DNA of 37,911 bases from Thermocaproicibacter sp036741535 (GTDB taxonomy: Bacteria; Bacillota; Clostridia; Oscillospirales; Acutalibacteraceae): assembly GCA_036741535.1 (NCBI GenBank), contig DAINSB010000004.1, forward strand, positions 1 through 37,911. Reading direction: 5' to 3'. Under the pieces are notes generated by a model, which saw nothing but the letters and a program-made list of their open reading frames with translations, was not told where the DNA came from and ran no database searches. Of the stretch, positions 16,111 through 22,972 are shown piece after piece (positions within the stretch are counted from its first letter, which is position 1; every line of letters begins with the position of its first letter). A program made the position numbers and the translations under genes.

Positions 16111-18435
16111 TTATTCCTTTTCGCAGGCCATGACGACCAGGGCGGTGATGTCGTCGTCGTGGCCGTCGTTCCGGCGTGCGACCGCCTGCGAGACGAGGGT
16201 CTCCGCCAGCTCCTGCGGCAGTTTTCCGTCCCACTTCTCGATCTCGGCGCAGACCCATTCCGAGCCGGAGGAGAGCGCGCCGTCCGAGAGCATCACGAGC
16301 AGGTCGCCGTCCGAAAGGCTGTCGGAGGTCTTCGCGAATTTCGCCTCGGTCAGGATGCCGATCGGCAGGCCGGGCATGTCCACCGGCACGGCGCGCTTCC
16401 CCTTGCGCAGGATGCTGATCGGCGCGCCCGCCTTCATGAAATCCACGGTCCCGCTGTAAAGGTCCAGCGCGGCGACATCCATGGTGGAGAGCGACTCGTC
16501 GGAGGATTTGACCATCAGGGCGGAATTCACGATCTTGAGCGCCGCGTCGAAGCTGATGCCGGCCTTGATCAGGCGCGACATGATGCCGCACGCCATGGCG
16601 CCGTCCACCGCGGCGCGACCGCCCGTGCCCATGCCGTCGCTGATCATGGCGATCTCGCGGCCGCAGCCGTCGGGGAAGCACGCCCAGCTGTCCCCGCACA
16701 GCTTTCCGTTGCCGCAGGCATGCTGCGCGCAGCCGGTGCGGACCCGGTACAGCGGCTTTTCGTTCATCTGGATGCGGCATTTGCCCCCCGCCGTGCCGAT
16801 GCAGGGCGGCTCGAACGTCCTGCCGCAGACGCGGGAGATCTCGGCCGTCAGCTCCAGGCGGTTCAGCCGCACGCAGCCGGAGGGCTGCGTCACGGCCTCG
16901 ACGGACATCCGCCCGAACCGGTCCGTCCGGCAGCTCACTTCGATCGGCTGGATCCCGGCCTGGCGGAGGACCTCCTCCACCTTCTGCGCCGCCCCCGCGT
17001 CGAACTTCTCGTACATCTCGAGCTCCGAGGCCATGTCCTCCAGCATCATGCCCGTCGTCGTGAACTGGCTGGCGACCACGTCGCGGATCTGCTGGGCGCG
17101 GCTCTCGGCCGCGTCGCGGATGACGAATTCGCTGTAGTTGCGGTTCACGGTCTCCACGACGGCGTTGATCCGGCTGCAATGGGAGAGAAACTGCGTGCTG
17201 AAATCATTCCGCTCCACGCTGCCGTCGGCCCGCAGCTTTTCCGTCAGGCCGTTGAACGCGTCCATGCTGTCGTTGAAATTGCGGTGCCAGCAGTATCCCC
17301 GAAGGCCGCAGCTGCCGCAGACCTCGTCGATCGTCCGGTGGTAGACGCCGTTGATGTCCGGCGCGCAGGTCTGGGCGAGCTTGCTCGACACCTCCTCCAC
17401 CGATTCCGACACATTGGTGAGCGCCTTGGCCGCGTAATCCAGCTTCATCACCACGCAGCGGCGCAGGCCCTCGGAAAGTTCGGTGTCCTCCGCGTGCGAA
17501 AACATGCCCACCAGCGAGTTGCCCGCCTTCGCCGGGATCAGAAGATAGAGGACCGACGCCGCGGCCACCTCGTACAGCCCGTCGACGATCTGCTGCTGAC
17601 CGCCGACCTGCAGCGAAGCGACGCCGTTCGCGACCACGAACGCCGCGGCGGCCGCCACGCGCCCGAGCGGCGAAAACAGCCCCGCCGCCAGCCCGCCTAA
17701 GGCGTACGCCCCGGAAAGATAGCTCAGACCCGCCGTCGACAGGCTGAACATCAGGCCGCAGGCGACACCTGCGACGCTGCCGCCGCCGATGCCGCCGTAC
17801 CGCGCCGCATACAGGATCAGGAGGATGGCGAGCACCCTTCCGGCCGAAACGGGGCCGAGGGACAGCGCGGAAAGGGACAGCAGCAGAACGCCGAGCGAGA
17901 ACATGCCGCAGGTGAGCTCCGGGATGCTCCACTCCCCGGCCGGTCGCCCGGAATGCAGGGCGGAAGCCGTCCGGTCGAAGAAATAGGCGGCGCAGGCCGC
18001 GAACAGGGCCTCCGCCACGTACATGGCCGCCGTGGTGCCGCCCGAGCCGTTGACCGTGATGACGGAGATGGACGTCGCAAGCATGGGGAGAAAAGCGATC
18101 GCCGGCGCGAAAAGCGGATGCGTCCGCAGCTTGACCAGGCCGTTCAGGGTCCAGCGGATCGCGACGGCCGCGAGCAGCGCGGCGATGTAGTGCACCGGCA
18201 CGCTGACGGAAGAGGGCAGCAGATAGCCCACCGCGCTCCCCAGCGCCGCGCCCCACAGAAGCGGATACGGGGACGCCGCCACCGCCGCCACGCCGAACGG
18301 GGCGTATTGGCCGAACACCACGCTGCGCGAACAGAGAAGCCCCACCGCGAACGCCGCGAACTGACGCGCGACGGCCTTTGCGGGAGCCGCAGCAGCCTGC
18401 GAAAATGCGACCCGCCGGGTCGATTCTTTTTCCAT
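16111..18435 (-). CDS. spoIIE: Stage II sporulation protein E (membrane PP2C-type phosphatase)
   Basis: At 774 residues this is close to known SpoIIE proteins. It has an N-terminal block of about ten membrane segments (roughly 25-330), a central regulatory domain with a cysteine-rich CGSCGLRGYCWH stretch, and a C-terminal PP2C phosphatase (about 560-774). Metal-binding aspartates are seen in ISDGMGTG (D600), STMDVA (D653), LSDGAL (D718) and GHDDD (760-762). SpoIIE sits at the polar septum of the forespore and dephosphorylates SpoIIAA to switch on sigma F. The ATG is preceded by GGTGA. Its presence shows that the organism can, or recently could, sporulate. No truncation is seen; the stop is 34 bases from the gap. 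Confidence 0.95.
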   Translation of the reverse strand: MEKESTRRVAFSQAAAAPAKAVARQFAAFAVGLLCSRSVVFGQYAPFGVAAVAASPYPLLWGAALGSAVGYLLPSSVSVPVHYIAALLAAVAIRWTLNGLVKLRTHPLFAPAIAFLPMLATSISVITVNGSGGTTAAMYVAEALFAACAAYFFDRTASALHSGRPAGEWSIPELTCGMFSLGVLLLSLSALSLGPVSAGRVLAILLILYAARYGGIGGGSVAGVACGLMFSLSTAGLSYLSGAYALGGLAAGLFSPLGRVAAAAAFVVANGVASLQVGGQQQIVDGLYEVAAASVLYLLIPAKAGNSLVGMFSHAEDTELSEGLRRCVVMKLDYAAKALTNVSESVEEVSSKLAQTCAPDINGVYHRTIDEVCGSCGLRGYCWHRNFNDSMDAFNGLTEKLRADGSVERNDFSTQFLSHCSRINAVVETVNRNYSEFVIRDAAESRAQQIRDVVASQFTTTGMMLEDMASELEMYEKFDAGAAQKVEEVLRQAGIQPIEVSCRTDRFGRMSVEAVTQPSGCVRLNRLELTAEISRVCGRTFEPPCIGTAGGKCRIQMNEKPLYRVRTGCAQHACGNGKLCGDSWACFPDGCGREIAMISDGMGTGGRAAVDGAMACGIMSRLIKAGISFDAALKIVNSALMVKSSDESLSTMDVAALDLYSGTVDFMKAGAPISILRKGKRAVPVDMPGLPIGILTEAKFAKTSDSLSDGDLLVMLSDGALSSGSEWVCAEIEKWDGKLPQELAETLVSQAVARRNDGHDDDITALVVMACEKE

Positions 18436-18496
18436 GATTTTTTATCACCGCCATGATATTTTTAACAGTTTGTCCAATTTTTTCCTACGTATGCTC

Positions 18497-18529
18497 ATTA
18501 TAGAACCGCACCATGGCATTTCGTGTCAC
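18497..18529 (-). promoter_or_regulatory. Predicted spoIIE promoter with 21-base spacer
   Basis: On the minus strand GTGACA (18529-18524) and TATAAT (18502-18497) are separated by 21 bases. The well-studied Bacillus subtilis spoIIE promoter also has an over-long 21-base spacer and needs Spo0A. A CACGAAA stretch inside the spacer only loosely resembles a Spo0A box. The -10 is convincing; the rest is inference. Confidence 0.5.
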
Positions 18530-18629
18530 AACGGCGCGCCGTTTCCGGGGGGATCGGCTCGAAATCCGGCGGAGCGCGGGAGATCGTTATTTTTTCTGGT
18601 CAGCGGCCGGATTTTGTGATAAACTGGAA

Positions 18630-18812
18630 GTTAGATGTTAGAGATTAGAGGTTAGAAAGGACAAGACCTTGGGGCGTTGCCCCAAACCCTGCAAGCTCTT
18701 GAAAAAACTTGCGCAAAACTTTTCGGTCTTATGCTTTATATCCCGGGCGTGTTTTTCTTTTTTCGTCTGTCCTTTCTAAATCCTCTAACCTCCAACCTCT
18801 AAATCTCTAATC
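18630..18812. repeat. 183-bp structured element flanked by inverted 7-bp arrays
   Basis: The left end (18630-18660) is four tandem heptamers, GTTAGAT GTTAGAG ATTAGAG GTTAGAA, then AGG. The right end (18769-18812) is the same type in inverted orientation (complement reads TTAGAG, TTGGAG, TTAGAG, then TTAGAAAGG). Inside, AAGACC and GGTCTT pair around a TTGGGGC-GTT-GCCCCAA hairpin and a GCAAG/CTTGC hairpin. No open frame is present. It resembles a miniature non-autonomous element or a structured RNA. It is the 5' leader of the aminotransferase gene. Confidence 0.7.
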
Positions 18813-18827
18813 GAAAGGGCAACCGCC

Positions 18828-20018
18828 ATGCATTACGCTTTCTCCGACCGCGTGCTGAATCTGAAGCCCTCCGCCATCCGCGAGATCTTCAAATACGCGG
18901 CCGACCCCTCTGTCATCTCTCTTTCCGCCGGCAACCCCGCCCCGGAGGCGTTCCCGGTCGAACAGATCCGGAAAATCTCCGCGAAGATCCTCGAAGAGCG
19001 CCCGGTCGAGGCGCTCCAGTACAGCATCACCGAAGGGTACGAACCGCTGCGCCGCTGCGTCTCCGGCTACCTGAAAGAGAAACACCGCATCGGCGGCGCG
19101 ATGGACGACATCCTCATCACGAGCGGCGCACAGCAGGTGATGGACCTGCTGACGAAATCGCTCGTCAACGAGGGCGACACCGTGATCTGCGAAGCGCCGA
19201 GCTTCATCGGCTCGCTGAACACGTTCCGCTCGTACCGCGCGCACCTGCGCGGCGTGCCGATGGAGCCGGGCGGCATGAGCATGGAGGGCCTCGAACGGGC
19301 ACTGAAAGAAGAGAAAAACGTAAAGTTCATCTATACCATCCCGAACTTCCAGAACCCGACCGGCATCACGATGAGCCTGTCGAAGCGGCGCAGGCTGTAC
19401 GAGCTGGCCCGGAAGTACGGCGTGCTGATCCTCGAGGACAATCCCTACGGTGACACCCGCTTCGCGGGCGAGCACATCGAGGCCGTGAAATCGCTCGACG
19501 CGGACGGCATCGTCGTCTACGCGGGCACCTTCTCGAAAGTGATCGCCCCCGGCATGCGCGTGGGCTACGCGATCGCGCCGAAGCCGATCATCCAGAAAAT
19601 GGTCGTGTGCAAGCAGGGCGAAGACGTGCACACCAATATCTGGAGTCAAATTGTCTGCTATGAATTTCTGGCGCACGGCGATTTCGACGCCCACCTCGAA
19701 CATATCCGCGGGGTATACCGGGCAAAATCAAAGGTGGCGACGGACGCCCTCGACCGCTGCCTCGCGCCGAAAGTCACCTATCTGCCCATCGAGGGCGGGC
19801 TGTTCTTCTGGTGCACGCTCCCCGACGGGGTCGACATGGTCGACTTCTGCCGGCAGGCCGTGCTGCGCAAGGTCTGCGTGGTGCCGGGCAACACCTTCCT
19901 GACGGACGAATCGCAGCCGTGCTCCTCCTTCCGCATCAATTACACGACGCCGACGGACGAAAACCTCGTCCGCGGCATCCGGATCCTCGGCGCCCTCGCG
20001 GACGACGTCATCCACTGA
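18828..20018 (+). CDS. PLP-dependent aminotransferase, MocR/2-aminoadipate-aminotransferase type
   Basis: This 396-residue cytoplasmic fold-type I enzyme has the Schiff-base lysine K237 in GTFSKVIAPGMRVGY, D204 in ILEDNPYGD, and N176 in NFQNPTG. The N-terminal ISLSAGNPAPEAFP and the overall length fit the LysN/KAT-II-like group that uses 2-aminoadipate, aromatic or branched amino acids. There is no GntR domain, so it is an enzyme and not a MocR regulator. Its ribosome site is the weak AAAGGG just after a heptamer array, so its leader derives from the repeat element. trpS follows 74 bases later. Confidence 0.93.
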   Translation: MHYAFSDRVLNLKPSAIREIFKYAADPSVISLSAGNPAPEAFPVEQIRKISAKILEERPVEALQYSITEGYEPLRRCVSGYLKEKHRIGGAMDDILITSGAQQVMDLLTKSLVNEGDTVICEAPSFIGSLNTFRSYRAHLRGVPMEPGGMSMEGLERALKEEKNVKFIYTIPNFQNPTGITMSLSKRRRLYELARKYGVLILEDNPYGDTRFAGEHIEAVKSLDADGIVVYAGTFSKVIAPGMRVGYAIAPKPIIQKMVVCKQGEDVHTNIWSQIVCYEFLAHGDFDAHLEHIRGVYRAKSKVATDALDRCLAPKVTYLPIEGGLFFWCTLPDGVDMVDFCRQAVLRKVCVVPGNTFLTDESQPCSSFRINYTTPTDENLVRGIRILGALADDVIH

Positions 20019-20048
20019 TCCCGGGGCAGCACCGCCTCGGTTCCTGCC

Positions 20049-20079
20049 CTTTCTAATCTCTAATATCCAATATCTAAAC
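20049..20079 (-). repeat. 7-bp tandem array, third copy
   Basis: The complement reads TTTAGAT, ATTGGAT, ATTAGAG, ATTAGAA, then AGGG, the same heptamer family as at 18630 and in the orientation of 18769. It fills nearly all the space between the aminotransferase and trpS and touches the trpS ribosome site (GGAGG at 20080-20084). Confidence 0.7.
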
Positions 20080-20092
20080 GGAGGCAAACCCA

Positions 20093-21124
20093 ATGGAATC
20101 CGAACTATCCGCACAAACACCGGAAAAAACGAAAAAGCAGGTCATTTTCAGCGCCATCCAGCCCAGCGGGACCATCACGCTCGGCAACTACCTCGGCGCG
20201 CTGAAAAACTGGATCGACCTGCAGGACGATTACGACTGCATCTACGCGCTGGCGGACCTGCACACCATCACCGTGCGGCAGGACCCGGCGACGTTCCGCC
20301 GCCGCACGCTCGAGGCCTACGCCCTGCTGCTGGCCTGCGGGATCGACCCAAAAAAGAGCCTGTTCTTCGTCCAGAGCCACGTGCCGGCCCACGCGCAGCT
20401 CGCGTGGGTGCTCGACTGCTACACCCAGTTCGGCGAGCTGCAGCGCATGACCCAGTTCAAGGACAAATCCGCCAAACACCCCGACAACGTCAACGCGGGG
20501 CTTTTCACCTATCCCTCGCTGATGGCCGCCGACATCCTGCTGTACCAGGCGAACCTGGTGCCGGTCGGCGTGGACCAGAAACAGCACCTCGAACTGACGC
20601 GCACCATCGCGGAACGCTTCAACGGCCTGTACGGGCCGACGTTCACCGTGCCCGACGGGTACATCCCGAAGCAGGGCGCGAAGATCATGTCGCTGCAGGA
20701 CCCGTCGAAAAAGATGAGCAAGTCCGACGAGAACGCCAACGCCTATATTGCCGTGCTGGATAAGCCCGAAGACATCATGCGCAAATTCAAACGCGCCGTG
20801 ACGGACAGCGAAGCCCGCGTCCGCTACGCGCAGGGCAAGGACGGGGTCAACAACCTGATGGGCATCTACTCCTGCGTGACGGGGAAGACCTACGCGCAGA
20901 TCGAAGCGGAGTTCGCCGGGAAGGGCTACGGCGATTTCAAGGCGGCCGTCGGCGAGGCCGTGGCCGAGCACCTGCGTCCGATCCAGCAAAGGTACGCGGA
21001 CTTCATCAAAAACAGGGACTATCTCGAGCAGTGCTGGAAAGAAGGGGCTTCGGCCGCCGCCTCCATCGCGGGGCGGACCCTGCGCAAGGCCATGAAAAAA
21101 GTCGGTTTCGTTCCGCTGGGCTGA
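20093..21124 (+). CDS. trpS: Tryptophan--tRNA ligase
   Basis: This 343-residue class I aminoacyl-tRNA synthetase charges tRNA-Trp in the cytoplasm. The HIGH-equivalent is SGTITLGNYLGA (residues 25-36) and the KMSKS loop is KKMSKSDEN (about 206-214). Length and motifs are normal for bacterial TrpRS. GGAGG lies eight bases before the ATG. The 74-base leader is too short for a T-box, so tryptophan control by that route is unlikely; it is probably expressed with the upstream aminotransferase. Confidence 0.96.
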   Translation: MESELSAQTPEKTKKQVIFSAIQPSGTITLGNYLGALKNWIDLQDDYDCIYALADLHTITVRQDPATFRRRTLEAYALLLACGIDPKKSLFFVQSHVPAHAQLAWVLDCYTQFGELQRMTQFKDKSAKHPDNVNAGLFTYPSLMAADILLYQANLVPVGVDQKQHLELTRTIAERFNGLYGPTFTVPDGYIPKQGAKIMSLQDPSKKMSKSDENANAYIAVLDKPEDIMRKFKRAVTDSEARVRYAQGKDGVNNLMGIYSCVTGKTYAQIEAEFAGKGYGDFKAAVGEAVAEHLRPIQQRYADFIKNRDYLEQCWKEGASAAASIAGRTLRKAMKKVGFVPLG

Positions 21125-21205
21125 CGGTTCGTATTGTGACCGATCGGCACGTATCGAGTTCCCTTTCCGAATAATCTGATACGATACAGGCAATGGTGGT
21201 GTCGG

Positions 21206-21982
21206 ATGATGTCGGAAAAAGTCAAACGGTATGGAACGACGCTTTGCCTGCTCTTCCTGTTTCTTCTGGTCGTGCCGGCGGTCTGCCACGGGGCCGGCGA
21301 CGGCTCTTCCGGAGACGGAGCCGCAAAGGATTCCGACGCGGGCTCTTCCTATCTTTTCCCCGCCGGAACGACGGTGGAATCCCTGCAGGAGGAGCTCGCG
21401 CCGCAGGGGCCCGACAGGATCCTGCGGGTGCTGAAACCGGACGGGAGCATCCGGGAGAGCGGGCCGATCGAGACCGGGGACCGGGTCGAGGTCCTCGACG
21501 AGACCGGGCAGATGCTCTCCTGCGTGACCGCCCGGGTGGAGGAAAGCTCCCGGCCCTCCTCCGGGGCGGCGTCCTCCCCTCCCGTATCGCTCGGGCAGCC
21601 GGAGGACAACGGGACTTCCGTCTTTTCGCCGGGCACGACGGTGGAATCCCTGCAGGAGGAGCTCGCCGCCTGCGGCTTCGGGGACTGCACGCTGAAAGTC
21701 AAATCCCACGCCGGCAGGATCCGGGGCAGCGGGAACATCTGCACCGGCGACGCGCTGAGCGTGCTGGACGCGGGCGGGCATGTCCTGTTCGGGACCAAAG
21801 CCGTCGTCCCGGGCGACCTGACGCGCTGCGGCCTGCCGACGGCCGAAGCCTGCGACCTGCTCTACGACCACCTGATCCTCCGCAAGGCGCTGACCGGCGA
21901 CCTGCTGGACGCGGCCGACCTGAATCGGGACGGAAGCGTGGATACGAGCGATCTGCTGCAACTGAAAAAGGCGGCAGGCTGA
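21206..21982 (+). CDS. Secreted protein with duplicated domain and C-terminal dockerin
   Basis: This 258-residue protein has a signal peptide (about 1-30) and two copies of a ~62-residue domain (48-111 and 138-201) that share PGTTVESLQEELA, IRxSG and TGDxxxVLD. A C-terminal dockerin-like domain (203-258) follows. The second calcium loop DLNRDGSVDTSD (238-249) has ligands at 1, 3, 5, 7, 9 and 12. The first loop, GDLTRCGLPTAEA, is degenerate, with Cys at a ligand place. Dockerins bind cohesins in cellulosome-like or surface assemblies; no cohesin gene is here. There is no catalytic domain. The start could be either of two adjacent ATGs; the ribosome site is weak. Confidence 0.75.
   Translation: MMSEKVKRYGTTLCLLFLFLLVVPAVCHGAGDGSSGDGAAKDSDAGSSYLFPAGTTVESLQEELAPQGPDRILRVLKPDGSIRESGPIETGDRVEVLDETGQMLSCVTARVEESSRPSSGAASSPPVSLGQPEDNGTSVFSPGTTVESLQEELAACGFGDCTLKVKSHAGRIRGSGNICTGDALSVLDAGGHVLFGTKAVVPGDLTRCGLPTAEACDLLYDHLILRKALTGDLLDAADLNRDGSVDTSDLLQLKKAAG
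21368..21666 (+). repeat. 32-bp identical direct duplication inside the dockerin gene
   Basis: Bases 21368-21399 and 21635-21666 are identical over 32 positions (ACGACGGTGGAATCC and onward). Identity at silent positions points to recent duplication or gene conversion between the two protein repeats; flanking parts have diverged. Confidence 0.85.
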
Positions 21983-21990
21983 GCCTGCAC

Positions 21991-22080
21991 GCAAGCCCCG
22001 CCGTACAGATTCGCAGAAATCTTTGCCGCCGGAGGCGCGTACGGCGCTTTGCGCCCGGGAGAGTTTTGGGAAACTCCCGA
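21991..22080 (+). repeat. Modular intergenic repeat, copy B
   Basis: It begins eight bases after the dockerin-gene stop. It holds a GCCCCGCCG block, a 40-base block (22017-22056) matching 36982-37021 at 35 of 40 positions, and the hairpin CGGGAGAGTTTTGGGAAACT ending in CCCG (22056-22079). The copy ends about ten bases before the ribosome site of the next gene. Confidence 0.8.
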
Positions 22081-22107
22081 CGTTTTCTGAAGGAGAGGTA
22101 CAATAGA

Positions 22108-22776
22108 ATGTTTGAGCCCGCAACGGTAAAAAGCCTTCTCGACCTGGAGCATACGCTGGCGCGCCCCCTGTTGGAGCCGCTGCGCTACCCGTGGGAGGCA
22201 TTGCCCGGCATCGGGGACTTCATCGTCCGCCTGAGCGAGAGCCTGCCCGAAGGCGAATACGAAAAGCGCGGGGAGAACGTCTGGGTCGCGAAATCGGCCC
22301 GCGTCTTCGATTCCGCCTACCTGCACGGCCCGTGCATCATCGGGCCCGAAACCGAGGTGCGGCAGTGCGCCTTCGTGCGCGGCAGCGCGCTGGTCGGCGC
22401 GGGCTGCGTGGTCGGCAATTCGACTGAGCTGAAAAACGTCATCCTGTTCGACAAGGTGCAGGTGCCGCACTACAACTACGTGGGCGACTCCATCCTCGGC
22501 TTTCACGCGCACATGGGCGCCGGGTCCATCACCTCCAACGTGAAAGCCGACAGGACCCTCGTCACGGTGAACACCGGCGCGGAAAAGATCGAGACGGGCC
22601 TGAAAAAGATGGGCGCCGTCCTCGGCGACCATGTTGAGATCGGCTGCAACGCGGTGCTGAACCCCGGCAGCGTCGTCGGGCGGAACACAAACGTGTACCC
22701 GCTTTCCATGGTGCGCGGATTCATCCCCCCCGACAGCATCTACAAGCGCGCGGACGAGGTCGTTTCTAGAGATTAG
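22108..22776 (+). CDS. Left-handed beta-helix nucleotidyl/acyltransferase-like protein (GlmU C-terminal type)
   Basis: This 222-residue protein is mostly hexapeptide repeats (GPCIIGPETEVRQCAFVRGS, VGAGCVVGNSTELKNVILF, and later VEIGCNAVLNPGSVVG), which form a trimeric left-handed beta-helix. It resembles the acetyltransferase half of GlmU-type UDP-GlcNAc pyrophosphorylases but has no nucleotidyltransferase domain. Members acetylate sugar amines using acetyl-CoA, so a role in cell-envelope sugar metabolism is likely but unproven. AGGAGAGG lies upstream of ATG 22108. The last codons (Ser-Arg-Asp) and the stop come from a heptamer repeat array. Confidence 0.82.
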   Translation: MFEPATVKSLLDLEHTLARPLLEPLRYPWEALPGIGDFIVRLSESLPEGEYEKRGENVWVAKSARVFDSAYLHGPCIIGPETEVRQCAFVRGSALVGAGCVVGNSTELKNVILFDKVQVPHYNYVGDSILGFHAHMGAGSITSNVKADRTLVTVNTGAEKIETGLKKMGAVLGDHVEIGCNAVLNPGSVVGRNTNVYPLSMVRGFIPPDSIYKRADEVVSRD

Positions 22777-22802
22777 ATGTTGGATGTTGGAGCGTTAGAA
22801 AG
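22764..22802 (+). repeat. 7-bp tandem array, fourth copy, overlapping a gene end
   Basis: CTAGAG, ATTAGAT, GTTGGAT, GTTGGAG, then CGTTAGAAAGG, followed by TCAAG as in the 18630 copy (ACAAG). The TAG of ATTAG at 22774-22776 is the stop codon of the beta-helix gene. Confidence 0.7.
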
Positions 22803-22828
22803 GTCAAGTTCAAGCGCCTTTGAGGCAT

Positions 22829-22891
22829 CGCGGCGGGGTTGAGGCCAAAGCCGGCACCGGCCCCCGGGCCGGATTCAGGCGCCCCGCCGCG
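22829..22891. other. Nested GC-rich stem-loop between gene end and promoter
   Basis: A 10-bp outer stem CGCGGCGGGG (22829-22838) / CCCCGCCGCG (22882-22891) encloses a CCGGCC-CCCG-GGCCGG hairpin (22857-22872). There is no T-tract. It may be the structured interior of the preceding repeat, or an mRNA 3'-end structure. Confidence 0.5.
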
Positions 22892-22911
22892 GGCACGAAC
22901 CGCGCCGTCGG

Positions 22912-22940
22912 TTTACTTTAGCGGCCTTTCCCTGTATAAT
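22912..22940 (+). promoter_or_regulatory. Predicted sigma-A promoter of the SEDS-PBP operon
   Basis: TTTACT (22912-22917), a 17-base spacer and a perfect TATAAT (22935-22940) preceded by TG. The TTG start of the FHA-SEDS gene is 33 bases on, with AAAGGAGG between. Confidence 0.75.
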
Positions 22941-22972
22941 GGGCATAATACAGGGGAAAGGAGGATCCCTGT

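Noticed and set aside
18630..18812. CRISPR array
   Set aside because: The units are 7 bp without spacers, and there are no cas genes.
20019..20092. T-box riboswitch before trpS
   Set aside because: Only 74 bases are available, mostly a heptamer array, with no T-box core or terminator helix.
21130..21190. GTATC/GATAC inverted words before the dockerin gene as terminator or promoter
   Set aside because: The stem is short with no T-tract, and no -35/-10 pair with acceptable spacing could be found.
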